This document shows positions 1-7,857 of a stretch of 64,000 nt of DNA, piece after piece. A program made the translations under genes and the position numbers. The notes beneath the pieces are model-generated. The model was not told the origin of the DNA, made no database searches, and worked only from the letters and a program-made list of their open reading frames with translations. Within the stretch, counting starts at the first letter, position 1. The number at the start of each line of letters is the position of its first letter. Source of the DNA: Kitasatospora indigofera. GTDB lineage: Bacteria; Actinomycetota; Actinomycetes; Streptomycetales; Streptomycetaceae. The stretch spans positions 62,001 to 126,000 of the forward strand of contig NZ_BNBO01000010.1 in assembly GCF_014655955.1 (NCBI RefSeq). Direction: 5' to 3'.

Positions 1-24
1 ACCAAGGTCGTGGTCGTCGCCTGA
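1..24 (+). CDS. 3' end of an upstream plus-strand gene (partial)
   Basis: The first 24 bases read in frame as T-K-V-V-V-V-A and then TGA. Every third codon position is G or C, as expected for coding DNA here. Only the last seven residues are visible, so no function can be given. It could also be chance, because open frames are common at this GC content. Confidence 0.35.
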   Translation, partial: TKVVVVA

Positions 25-109
25 CGCCCGGCCGGGCCCCCGGTCACGCCCCGGCCTGCTGACCCGGCGGCCCTGCCGCCGCCGCGCCGGGTGACCGGCC
101 GGGGGCGGG

Positions 110-210
110 GTCCAGGGCCGCCGGTCCAGGGCGCCGGTTCAGGGCCGCCGGTCCAGGGCCGCCGGTCCAGGGCGCCGGTCCAGGGCGCCGGTCCAGGGCC
201 GCCGGTCCAG
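110..210. repeat. 13/14-bp tandem repeat array
   Basis: About seven and a half head-to-tail copies of GTCCAGGGCCGCCG, mixed with a 13-base form lacking one C (GTCCAGGGCGCCG). The order of unit lengths is 14, 13, 14, 14, 13, 13, 14, then a partial GTCCAG. One unit carries a C-to-T change (GTTCAG). The array lies just downstream of the stop of the membrane protein at 220-1077 and fills most of the intergenic gap. No spacers are present, so it is a minisatellite and not a CRISPR. Confidence 0.85.
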
Positions 211-219
211 CCTCGCGGA

Positions 220-1077
220 TCACGGCTGGGGAGGCGCCTCCTGCCAGCCGTCGTGCACGGCCGCCACCAGGCCGGGCGTCTCGGCGAGGGCGAGCAGTTG
301 GTCGAGCGACACGGTGGGCAGGGTCCCGTCGGGACCGTCGACCTTGCGCAGGAACCACAGGGTGCAGGTCCTGCCGTCGGGGGTGAGGACGTTGAGGACG
401 GCGGTCCTCCCCCGCAGCGTCCCGGGCGCGTGGGAGACCAGGACGACCGAGCCGTCCGGCAGGGTGCGGCTGGTGCAGTCCGTGCCGGTGGCCTCCTCCG
501 TGCCGCCCGGGTGGATCCGGGGCAGGCAGGCGGCGTTCGGTGCGTCGCGGTCGATGGGCGTGGACAACGCGTCCCGGACGACGACGACCTGTCCGCCGTC
601 GGTGCGGGTGAGGTCGTACTGGCCGGGGGGCATCTGCTCGGTGCCGTCGGTGACGCGGGTGAAGTCCGCGGGCAGGTGGGCCCGCAGGAAGGCCAGCAGG
701 TCCTGGTTCGGCCGGGCGTTGAGCTCGCGGTAGTACCGGACGGTCGCCCCGCGGTAGGGCGCGTCGGCCGGTGCGCCGCCGGTCGCCGGGGCGGGGGTGC
801 CCGGCGCGGTCGCGGCCGGGGAGCTCGGGCCGGCGGGTACGGCCGTGGTCGTGGCGGCGGGCCGGACGCCGACGGCCCAGCCGGCCCCCGCCAGCACGCC
901 CACCGCCACCGCCGCGCCGATGCCCGCCAGCAGGCGACGGCGACGGCGCAGCCGCCCGCCGTCGCGGCGCACCCGCGCGAGCAGCGCTTCCGGTGCGGCC
1001 GGCTCGGGCCGGTCCAGCACGGTGCGGAACAGTGCGCCGATCTCCTCGGCGCCGAACGCCGGATCCTCCCGGTCCAT
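220..1077 (-). CDS. Membrane-anchored protein, probable partner (anti-sigma-like) of the adjacent ECF sigma factor
   Basis: A 285-residue single-pass membrane protein. Residues 1-45 are cytosolic and Arg-rich at the end. About 49-71 form one hydrophobic helix, followed by a Pro/Ala/Thr/Gly-rich stretch (about 72-100) and an extracytoplasmic C-terminal domain with three cysteines. It follows the sigma gene directly; an upstream ATG at 1149 would overlap the sigma stop as ATGA. I chose the ATG at 1077 because AAGGA sits 8 nt before it. The topology and coupling suggest a regulator of the sigma factor, but I see no zinc-binding anti-sigma motif (HxxxCxxC), so the role is inferred from context only. 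Confidence 0.6.
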   Translation of the reverse strand: MDREDPAFGAEEIGALFRTVLDRPEPAAPEALLARVRRDGGRLRRRRRLLAGIGAAVAVGVLAGAGWAVGVRPAATTTAVPAGPSSPAATAPGTPAPATGGAPADAPYRGATVRYYRELNARPNQDLLAFLRAHLPADFTRVTDGTEQMPPGQYDLTRTDGGQVVVVRDALSTPIDRDAPNAACLPRIHPGGTEEATGTDCTSRTLPDGSVVLVSHAPGTLRGRTAVLNVLTPDGRTCTLWFLRKVDGPDGTLPTVSLDQLLALAETPGLVAAVHDGWQEAPPQP

Positions 1078-1145
1078 GCCGGACGTCCTTCCGTCTTCGG
1101 TACTCGTCAGGTGGGAACCCGCCCGCGGGGCGGGGGCCGGCGGGG

Positions 1146-1664
1146 TCATCCGGCGGCGATCTCGTGCAGCGAGTCGCCCAGGATCGCGCGCAGCTGGACC
1201 AGGCCCCGGCTGGTGTTGGACTTCACCGTGCCGGTGCTCTGCCGCAGGATCGCCGCGGTCGCCTCGATGGTCTGGTCCTCCCAGAACCGCAGCACCAGCA
1301 CGGCCCGGTAGGCCGGGGTCACCCGCGCGAGCGCGGCCAGCAGGGCCAGCCGCCGTTCGGGGTCCCCCGATCCGCCGGACGTCCCGGGCCCGGGCCCGTC
1401 GGGCAGCTCGGACGCCACCACCTCACTCGATCGCCGCAGCCGACGGGTGTCGACGAAGCTGCGCACCAGCGTGGTCCGGGCGTAGCCGCTCGCGCTCTGC
1501 GGATCGCGCAGCCGCGGCCACCGCGCGTACAGCTTCACCAGCGTCGTCTGCACCAGGTCCTCGGCCAGGTGCCAGTCGCCGCACAGCAGGAACCCCGTCC
1601 GGCGCAGGGCCGGGTACCGGCTCGCGACGAACTCGTCGAACGATCTCTCCAGGTCCGGTGACAT
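1146..1664 (-). CDS. ECF RNA polymerase sigma factor, SigE family
   Basis: A 172-residue sigma-70 region 2 plus region 4 protein. Region 2 (about 10-75) contains FDEFVASRYPALRRTGFLL followed by DWHLAEDLVQTTLVKLY, typical of the actinobacterial SigE-type group. Region 4 (about 110-165) contains TPAYRAVLVLRFWEDQTIEATA and the helix-turn-helix STGTVKSNTSRGL. It directs core polymerase to a small stress-type regulon. The start at 1664 was preferred to 1715 because the protein families begin at SPDLERSF. It is translationally linked to the downstream membrane protein, the usual sigma/regulator arrangement. Its target promoters are not visible. Confidence 0.85.
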   Translation of the reverse strand: MSPDLERSFDEFVASRYPALRRTGFLLCGDWHLAEDLVQTTLVKLYARWPRLRDPQSASGYARTTLVRSFVDTRRLRRSSEVVASELPDGPGPGTSGGSGDPERRLALLAALARVTPAYRAVLVLRFWEDQTIEATAAILRQSTGTVKSNTSRGLVQLRAILGDSLHEIAAG

Positions 1665-1923
1665 TCCGCCCGGCCACTCCTCACACGAGGTCCCCGGCGC
1701 ACCGCGTACGCCCACTTCCCTCTACACGGGGCGAGCGCCGCGAAGTGTTGCGTCCGGGCCCGCCCGCGCCGGCCGGGCCCGGATTCCGGGCGTGCCCGGG
1801 CATCCGGACGGGGGCGGGTCCGCGCGGCCCGGGACGTGCCGGGCGAAGCGACGGTGCGGCCGGCGGGCGCGCTCGAACAGCGGGCGCGGCCGGACAGGGC
1901 GTGCGGCCGGGCGGCAGGCGTGG

Positions 1924-2157
1924 TCAGGCGGCGGTGCGCCGCTCCCCCGGCCGGGCGGCCGGTCCGCGGCGCCCGGGCGGTGTGGAGACGGCCTCGGCGG
2001 CGGCGCAGGCGGCCAGCAGCGTACGCATCGCGGCCCCGGGCAGGGGCGCGGCGGCGGGGGCCTCGTCAGGGCGCGGGCCCTGGTCGGAGGCAGGACGGGC
2101 GGGCTCGCCGGCCCGGTCACGCGGGGCGCGCTCCGGGGCGGGGGTGGTGCTCGACAT
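1924..2157 (-). CDS. Small Pro/Ala-rich protein behind a candidate iron box
   Basis: A 77-residue hypothetical protein, disordered and Pro/Ala/Arg-rich except for a short helix-forming core MRTLLAACAAAEAVSTPP at about 44-61. I do not recognise a domain. Its reality is supported by a strong ribosome binding site (AGGGAGG, 5 nt from the ATG) and a palindrome resembling an IdeR/DmdR box directly upstream of that site. An alternative ATG lies at the MRTLL position. If the box works, the gene would be repressed by iron. It could be a short leader peptide or a small regulator. Function is unknown. Confidence 0.5.
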   Translation of the reverse strand: MSSTTPAPERAPRDRAGEPARPASDQGPRPDEAPAAAPLPGAAMRTLLAACAAAEAVSTPPGRRGPAARPGERRTAA

Positions 2158-2166
2158 GGCGCCTCC

Positions 2167-2185
2167 CTAGTTAGGCAGACCTAAC
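2167..2185 (-). promoter_or_regulatory. Candidate iron box (IdeR/DmdR-type operator)
   Basis: GTTAGG-CAGA-CCTAAC at 2170-2185 is a perfect 6+6 inverted repeat. Over the 19-nt window it matches the DtxR/IdeR consensus (TTAGGTTAGGCTAACCTAA) at about 13 positions by eye. It lies immediately upstream of the ribosome binding site of the 77-residue ORF, which is where a repressor would block transcription. Confidence 0.55.
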
Positions 2186-2262
2186 CGCAGCACCCATCCC
2201 ACCACGCCCGGCACCCCGGCCGCAACATCTTCCCGACAGCCTGTCGGGATCCTGTCCCGCCG

Positions 2263-2805
2263 TCAGTCCTCGGCCAGCGCCGCCAGCTCCACGGTGTCCC
2301 AGCGCCGGCCGAGCCCGGTCAGCACCACCCGGCGCGGGTCCGAGTCGTCCCCGGCCTCGTCCTCGGCGGCCGGGCCGCCGTCCGTCGCCCCGGGCACCGC
2401 GCCGCCGAGGGTGCGCTCGATCCGCACCTCCAGCCGGTCCTCGGAGAGCTGTTCGACCTTGCCCTCGCCCCACTCGACCACCACCACCGACTCAGGCAGC
2501 GAGACGTCCAGGTCGAGGTCCTCCATCTCGTCCAGGCCGCCGCCCAGCCGGTACGCGTCCACGTGCACCAGCGCCGGTCCGCCCACCAGGGACGGGTGGA
2601 CCCGGGCGATCACGAAGGTCGGTGAGGTGACGGCGCCCCGCACCCCGAGCCCCTCCCCCAGGCCGCGGGTCAGCGTGGTCTTGCCGGCGCCCAGTTCGCC
2701 GGAGAGCAGCACCAAGTCCCCCGGGCGCAGCAGCCCGGCCAGTTCGCGGCCGAGCCGGCCCATCCGCTCGGGGGTCGGAACGGTGAGAGTGGCGTGCGAG
2801 CCCAT
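2263..2805 (-). CDS. tsaE: TsaE, ATPase subunit of the tRNA t6A37 threonylcarbamoyl transfer complex
   Basis: A 180-residue P-loop protein that works with TsaB and TsaD to install N6-threonylcarbamoyladenosine at position 37 of ANN-decoding tRNAs. The Walker A is SGELGAGKTTLTRGL (about 36-50), followed by the family signature TSPTFVIARVH and HVDAYRLGG. A variable acidic stretch (PGATDGGPAAEDEAGDD) lies before the C-terminus. The start MGSHATLTV was chosen because the upstream extension to 2871 is poorly protein-like. It follows the alpha/beta hydrolase and alr, a usual actinobacterial order, but tsaB, rimI and tsaD are not next to it in this window. Confidence 0.92.
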   Translation of the reverse strand: MGSHATLTVPTPERMGRLGRELAGLLRPGDLVLLSGELGAGKTTLTRGLGEGLGVRGAVTSPTFVIARVHPSLVGGPALVHVDAYRLGGGLDEMEDLDLDVSLPESVVVVEWGEGKVEQLSEDRLEVRIERTLGGAVPGATDGGPAAEDEAGDDSDPRRVVLTGLGRRWDTVELAALAED

Positions 2806-2910
2806 GCGCGTGTCATGCCCTTCGGATCCGTGCGGCGCCGCCGGTCGAGCGCCACCGCTACGGTGCCACATCCGCGGGCGGGCCCGCGTCGGGCCGGGCC
2901 GCCCGCGGGC

Positions 2911-4272
2911 TCACCCGGGCTGCCCCGCCTCCCGGACGGACGACGGCAGCGGCGCCGCGCCCGCGTACTCGACGGCCTGCTGGAGCAGCGCGGCCAGCCG
3001 GCGGTCGACCAGTTCGGGGCGCTCCAGCATCACCAGGTGCCCGGCGTTCTCGACCAGCAGCAGTTCGGCGTCCGGCAGCTCCCGGGCGATCGCCTCGCTG
3101 TGCGCCGGCGGGGTGAGCAGGTCCTTGGTGCCGGCCAGGACGAGGGCGGGGATGCCGCGCATGGCGGCCAGCGCGGCGTGCTTGTCGTGCCGGCCGAAGG
3201 CCGGGTAGAACTCGGCGACCACGTCGATCGGGGTGGCGTCCAGCAGTTGCTCGGCGAAGCGGGCCACGCCGGGGTCGACGTCCTGGGTGCCGAAGGAGAA
3301 CCGGCGGTAGAAGACGGCCGCGAAGTCGGCGCCGAACCGCCGGGTGGCCTCGACCAGTTCGACCTGACGGCCGAGCAGCTTCATCATCCCGGGGGCGACC
3401 CGCCGGAAGACCTTCGCGCCGAGGGCCGGCAGACCGAGGGTGACGCTGTCCCAGTCGCTCGCCAGGGTGCCGACCAGGGCGATCCCGGCCACCCGTTCGC
3501 GGAACAGCTCGGGGTGGCGGTCGGCGAGCGCCATCACCGTCATCCCGCCCATCGAGTGCCCGACCAGGACCAGCGGCCCCTCGGGCGCGACGGCGTCGAT
3601 GACGGCCTTGAGGTCACCGCCGAGCTGGTCGATGCTGGCCGGCTCGCCCGCCAGGAAGGAGCGGGAGCGCTCGGAGCGGCCGTGGCTGCGCTGGTCCCAG
3701 AAGACCAGCCGCATGCCCTCGCGCAGCGCGGCCCGCTGGAAGTGCCAGCTGTCCTGGCTGAGGCAGTAGCCGTGGCAGAAGACCACGGTCAGCGGGGCTC
3801 CGGCCGGTACGGCGGAGCCGCCGAACCCCCGTCTGCTGCTGGCCCGCACCAGTGCGCCGGAGCCGGCGAGCAGTCCAGGCAGGCCGCTGCGGTCGACCGG
3901 CCCCGGTTCGCCGCGCCGCCGGGCGAACCAGCCGCGTCTGGGGCCCTTCTGCTCCTCGGGGTGCACCTGGACCGGGCCGGGCCAGCCGCTGCCGTCGAGT
4001 TCGACGTACAGCTCGGTGCCGTCCGGGGCGGCGACGGTGCGCGGGCGGCCGCGCAGCGAGCCGTAGGAGGCGGTGGCGTCCAGCGCCTCCCGGGCCCGGC
4101 GCCGCATGGCCCGGCCGACCGTCAGCCGCTCGACCGCGACGCCCGCCGCGGCGCCGGCCGCGACCACGCCGACCGAGATGCCGATCAGCCCGGCCCGGCT
4201 GACGCCGGCCGAGGCGGTCTCGGCGGCCCGGGCCACGGCCACGATCGGGCTTCCCCCGCCCTCCTCGCTCAT
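2911..4272 (-). CDS. Alpha/beta hydrolase, membrane-anchored
   Basis: A 453-residue protein with an N-terminal membrane helix (about 26-50) and an alpha/beta hydrolase domain. The oxyanion/HG motif is VVFCHGYCLSQ (about 163-173). The nucleophile elbow is GHSMGG (Ser about 240), the acid lies in GTKDLLTPP and the catalytic His in ENAGHLVMLE. An Arg/Gly/Pro-rich insert of about 60 residues (about 100-160) interrupts the early beta strands. The substrate is unknown; an esterase or lipase acting near the membrane is plausible. It lies between alr and tsaE on the same strand, a linkage widely seen in streptomycetes. Confidence 0.85.
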   Translation of the reverse strand: MSEEGGGSPIVAVARAAETASAGVSRAGLIGISVGVVAAGAAAGVAVERLTVGRAMRRRAREALDATASYGSLRGRPRTVAAPDGTELYVELDGSGWPGPVQVHPEEQKGPRRGWFARRRGEPGPVDRSGLPGLLAGSGALVRASSRRGFGGSAVPAGAPLTVVFCHGYCLSQDSWHFQRAALREGMRLVFWDQRSHGRSERSRSFLAGEPASIDQLGGDLKAVIDAVAPEGPLVLVGHSMGGMTVMALADRHPELFRERVAGIALVGTLASDWDSVTLGLPALGAKVFRRVAPGMMKLLGRQVELVEATRRFGADFAAVFYRRFSFGTQDVDPGVARFAEQLLDATPIDVVAEFYPAFGRHDKHAALAAMRGIPALVLAGTKDLLTPPAHSEAIARELPDAELLLVENAGHLVMLERPELVDRRLAALLQQAVEYAGAAPLPSSVREAGQPG

Positions 4273-4435
4273 CTCTCCCCGTTCATCTCTCGACGGTCAT
4301 CTCTCGACCGTCATCGCTCGACGGTCGGCGTCCGGCTTCCGGCTTCCGGCCCAGGGCGTCCGGCTGCCGGCGCCGGGCGTTCGTCCCCGGGGGTTCATCC
4401 CCGGAAGTCGGTCGCTGGAACTTCTTCCCGGACGT

Positions 4436-5632
4436 TCATCCCTGGGCGGTGCCGACGTAGCGGCGCGGCACCCGGGCGCCGATCCGGGTGACGATCTCGT
4501 ACGAGATGGTGCCGCAGGCCCGGGCCCAGTCCTCGGCGGTCGGCTCGCCCCGCTCGCCGGAGCCGAAGAGCAGCACCTCGTCGCCGACGGCCGGGGCGTC
4601 GCCGCCGAGGTCGACCACGAACTGGTCCATCGCGACCCGGCCGGCCACCGTGCGCCACTTGCCGCCGATCTGCACCGGCCCGGTGTTGCTGGCGTGCCGC
4701 GGGATGCCGTCGGCGTAGCCGAGCGGGACGAGGCCGAGCGTGGTGCTGCCGGGGGTCGTGTAGTGGTGGCCGTAGCTGACGCCGTGCCCGCCCGGCACCT
4801 CCTTGACCAGGGCCAGCCGGGCGGTCAGCGACATCACCGGGCGCAGCCCGAAGTCGGCCGGCCCGCCGACCTCCGGGACGGGCGACAGCCCGTACATCGC
4901 GAGGCCGGGCCGGACCAGGTCGTAGTGCGACTGCGGGAGCAGCAGGGTGGCCGGCGAGTTCGCCAGGTGCCGGACCTCCGGGCGCAGCCCGGCGGCCTCG
5001 GCCTGGGCCAGCGCGGCCGCGAAGCCGTCCAGCTGGAGCTGGATGGACGGGTGGCCGGGCTCGTCCGCGGCCGCGAAGTGCGACCAGACGCCTGCCACCG
5101 TGAGCAGGCCCTCGGCCTCGGCGCGGCGGGCGGCGGCGACCAGCCCGGGCCAGTCGTGCGGCTGGCAGCCGCCCCGGCCGAGGCCGGTGTCGGCCTTCAG
5201 GTGCACCCGGGCGGGGACGCCGCTGGTGCGGACGGCGGCGAGCAGCTCGTCGAGGGCCCACCGGCCGCCGACCGAGATGTCGACGCCGGCGCGCAGCGCC
5301 TGCTCCCAGGGGCCGCCCGGGGTCCAGAGCCAGCACAGGATGCGGGCCCGGTCCGGGCCGATGCCCGCGGCCCGCAGGGCCAGCGCCTCCTCCGGCGTGG
5401 CCGTGCCGAGCCAGCTCGCGCCGGCTTCGAGTGCCGCCAGGGCGCACGGCAGCGCGCCGTGGCCGTAGGCGTCCGCCTTGACCACGGCCATCACGGCGGG
5501 GCCGCCGGTCCGCTCCCGCAGCGCGGCCAGGTTGGCGCGCAGGGCGGCCAGGTCGACGGTCGCCTCGGCCCGGTGGTGTCGACCGTCGGCGTCGGTGAAG
5601 GTGGCCGGCCCGGTCGTCTTCGCAGTTGTCAT
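4436..5632 (-). CDS. alr: Alanine racemase
   Basis: PLP enzyme interconverting L- and D-alanine for peptidoglycan synthesis in the cytosol. 398 residues, normal length. The PLP lysine lies in VMAVVKADAYGHG (about 40-52). The C-terminal barrel carries GVSYGHHY and LVPLGYADGIPR, which hold the catalytic tyrosine and the substrate-entry residues, and AMDQFVVDLG. The start MTTAKTTG at 5632 was chosen because the longer reading to 5710 is only Gly/Pro/Arg-rich. It lies downstream of nnr and upstream of the hydrolase/tsaE genes, all co-directional. Confidence 0.95.
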   Translation of the reverse strand: MTTAKTTGPATFTDADGRHHRAEATVDLAALRANLAALRERTGGPAVMAVVKADAYGHGALPCALAALEAGASWLGTATPEEALALRAAGIGPDRARILCWLWTPGGPWEQALRAGVDISVGGRWALDELLAAVRTSGVPARVHLKADTGLGRGGCQPHDWPGLVAAARRAEAEGLLTVAGVWSHFAAADEPGHPSIQLQLDGFAAALAQAEAAGLRPEVRHLANSPATLLLPQSHYDLVRPGLAMYGLSPVPEVGGPADFGLRPVMSLTARLALVKEVPGGHGVSYGHHYTTPGSTTLGLVPLGYADGIPRHASNTGPVQIGGKWRTVAGRVAMDQFVVDLGGDAPAVGDEVLLFGSGERGEPTAEDWARACGTISYEIVTRIGARVPRRYVGTAQG

Positions 5633-5709
5633 CGGGGTCAGTCTCCCAGACCGGGCCGGGTGCCCGCCGAACGCCCCGGCGGCGCGGCGCCCGCCGGGCG
5701 GGCCGTCCA

Positions 5710-7281
5710 TCAGTGCCGCCCACCTGGACGGGCACCCGCGGCGGCCCGCCGGCCGTCCGGCCGCGCGTCGTCCGGCCGGGCTCCCCGCCCGGCCCCGCGG
5801 GCGGGCGCCGCGCCGCCGTGGACGTCCCGCCAGACGGCGGGCAGCTGCCGGGCCACGTCGGTCGCCGTCACCGGCGCGCCGCGGCCCGCCGCCCGGCGGC
5901 CGGCCAGGCCGTGCAGGTAGGCGGCGGCCGAGGCGGCGTCCAGCGGCGCCAGGCCGGCCGCCAGCAGCGAGCCGGCCAGCCCGGCCAGCACGTCGCCGCT
6001 GCCGGCCGTGGCCAGCCAGGAGGTGCCGGTCGGATTGCTGCGGGCCTCCCCGGTCGGCTCGGCGACCACCGTGGTCGAACCCTTGAGCAGGGCCGTCGCC
6101 CGGTACGCCGAGGCCAGCCGGTGCGCGGTGCGCAGCCGGGCGGCCGCCAGGCCGTCGGCCTGCGGCGGCGGGCCCTGGTCGGCGCCGGCCAGCAGCCGGG
6201 CGGCCTCGCCGGTGTGCGGGGTGAGCAGGGTCGGGGCGGTGCGCCCGGCGAGGGCGGCGGGCCCGAGCCGGGCGAGTTCGGTCAGGCCGTCGGCGTCGAC
6301 CAGCACGGGCACGTCGCTCGCCAGGGCCTCGCGCAGGGCCCGCTCGGCCCCTTCGCCGCCGCCGGGGCCGACCACCCAGGCCTGGACCCGGCCGGCGCCC
6401 GCCGGGCCGCCCTCGGTGACCAGCACCTCGGGGAAGCGCCGGACCACCTCCTCGGCCGCCGTCCCCACGTACCGCACCGCACCGGCGCCGCCGCGCAGGG
6501 CGCCGGCCACCGCGAGCAGCGCCGCGCCCGGGTAGCGGGCCGAGCCGGCCGCCACGCCCACCACGCCCCGCCGGTACTTGTCGCTCTCGGTGTCCGGCCG
6601 GGGCAGCAGCGCGGCCACGTCCGGGTGCTGCAGGGCCGTCAGGGCGGCCGGCGGCAGGTCCAGCCCGATGCCGACCAGCTGCACCGCCCCGGCGTACGAG
6701 GCGCCCGGGTCGATCAGCAGGCCCGGCTTGAGGGTGCCGAAGGCGACGGTGACGTCGGCCCGCAGGGCCACGCCGGGCACCTCGCCGGTGTCGGGGTCCA
6801 CCCCGCTCGGCACGTCCACCGCGACCACCGTGCCGGGCCGCGGCGCCGCGGCGTACGGCTGTGCGGGGGGCCGCAGGCCGCCCCGGCCGCCGATGCCGAC
6901 GATCCCGTCCAGGGCGAGGTCCGCGCCGGTGAAGGCGGCGAGGCCGGCCTCCTGCTCCGTCAGCACCAGGCCCCGGGCGGCCCGCAGTGCGGCGAGGCCG
7001 CCGGGGTGGGCCCTGGCGGGGTCGAGCAGGACGGCCGTGACGGCGGCGCCGCGGCGGGCCAGCAGTGCTCCGGCGTACAGGGCGTCACCGCCGTTGTCGC
7101 CGCTGCCCGCCAGCACCACCACGCGGCTGCCGTAGACCCGGCCGCGGGCTCCGGCGAGCAGCCGGGCGCAGGTGGCGGCGAGGCCGGCGACGGCCCGCTG
7201 CATCAGGGTGCCGTCCGGCAGCCGGGCCATCAGCGCGGCCTCGGCCGCCCGGACCTGCTCGACGGTGTGTGCGTGGCGCAT
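5710..7281 (-). CDS. nnr: Bifunctional NAD(P)H-hydrate epimerase/dehydratase
   Basis: Repairs damaged NADH/NADPH. The N-terminal YjeF_N epimerase domain (about 1-220) interconverts R- and S-NAD(P)HX and shows VLAGSGDNGGDALYAGALLARRG. The C-terminal YjeF_C dehydratase domain (about 235-500) removes water, showing LLTPHTGEAARLL and the nucleotide loop ATAGSGDVLAGLAGSLLAAG. 524 residues, standard for the fused form. The start MRHAHTVEQVRAAE at 7281 matches the family N-terminus; a longer in-frame extension exists but is antisense to other genes. It lies 32 nt downstream of acpS, so the two are likely co-transcribed. Confidence 0.93.
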   Translation of the reverse strand: MRHAHTVEQVRAAEAALMARLPDGTLMQRAVAGLAATCARLLAGARGRVYGSRVVVLAGSGDNGGDALYAGALLARRGAAVTAVLLDPARAHPGGLAALRAARGLVLTEQEAGLAAFTGADLALDGIVGIGGRGGLRPPAQPYAAAPRPGTVVAVDVPSGVDPDTGEVPGVALRADVTVAFGTLKPGLLIDPGASYAGAVQLVGIGLDLPPAALTALQHPDVAALLPRPDTESDKYRRGVVGVAAGSARYPGAALLAVAGALRGGAGAVRYVGTAAEEVVRRFPEVLVTEGGPAGAGRVQAWVVGPGGGEGAERALREALASDVPVLVDADGLTELARLGPAALAGRTAPTLLTPHTGEAARLLAGADQGPPPQADGLAAARLRTAHRLASAYRATALLKGSTTVVAEPTGEARSNPTGTSWLATAGSGDVLAGLAGSLLAAGLAPLDAASAAAYLHGLAGRRAAGRGAPVTATDVARQLPAVWRDVHGGAAPARGAGRGARPDDARPDGRRAAAGARPGGRH

Positions 7282-7313
7282 TCCTCGGCCTCCAGGGGCT
7301 CGGCGCCGCCGGC

Positions 7314-7682
7314 TCAGCCTTCGGCGATCACTACCGCCGACGCTACGCCCGCGTCGTGGCTGAGCGACACGTGCCACGACCCGACACCGAGTTCGGCGGC
7401 GCGGGCGGCGACCGTCCCGGTGACCCGCAGGACCGGCCGTCCGGAGGGCTCGGTGTGCACCTCGGCGTCGTGCCAGTGCAGTCCGCCGGGCGCGCCGAGG
7501 GCCTTGGCCAGCGCCTCCTTGGCGGCGAACCGGGCCGCCAGCGAGGCCGGGGAACGCCGGGCGCCGGAGGGCAGGGTCAGTTCGGCCGGGGTGAACAGCC
7601 GCTCCGCCATCCCGGGTGTGCGCTCCATCGCGGCACCGAACCGGTCGATGGCGGCCACGTCGATGCCGATCCCGATGATCAC
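7314..7682 (-). CDS. acpS: Holo-[acyl-carrier-protein] synthase
   Basis: Transfers 4'-phosphopantetheine from CoA to a serine of acyl carrier protein, activating fatty-acid and related carrier proteins. 122 residues, usual length. The N-terminal Mg-binding motif is [12 protein letters not shown] (about 4-15) and the second is [13 protein letters not shown] (about 70-82). The ending with [18 protein letters not shown] is typical. It is the first gene of the minus-strand run toward tsaE and is divergent from the Uma2-like gene, with 175 bp between them. Confidence 0.95.
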   Translation of the reverse strand: MIIGIGIDVAAIDRFGAAMERTPGMAERLFTPAELTLPSGARRSPASLAARFAAKEALAKALGAPGGLHWHDAEVHTEPSGRPVLRVTGTVAARAAELGVGSWHVSLSHDAGVASAVVIAEG

Positions 7683-7857
7683 TCCGGTACTCCTCCGTGT
7701 CGTGCGCCGGTGCGTCCGCCCGTGTCGTCGGCGGTGACTGCGGCCCGCTGCCGCGGACCTTACGGCACACTTTCGGGTGAGAGCCGCTGCGAACCCCCGC
7801 CCTGGTCCGTACGCCTACCGTGTCGCGTGGCACGGACCAGCAGGAGGGAGAAAGGCC

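Noticed and set aside
110-210. CRISPR array
   Set aside because: Repeats are directly adjacent with no unique spacers and no cas genes nearby.
91-1311. Long plus-strand frame opposite the sigma and membrane protein genes
   Set aside because: It is antisense to two recognisable genes, is extremely Gly/Arg/Pro-rich and has no domain. Such frames arise from high GC at codon position 3 on the opposite strand.
2171-2473. Gly/Arg-rich minus-strand frame overlapping tsaE
   Set aside because: It is out of frame with tsaE, which is well supported, and has no domain.
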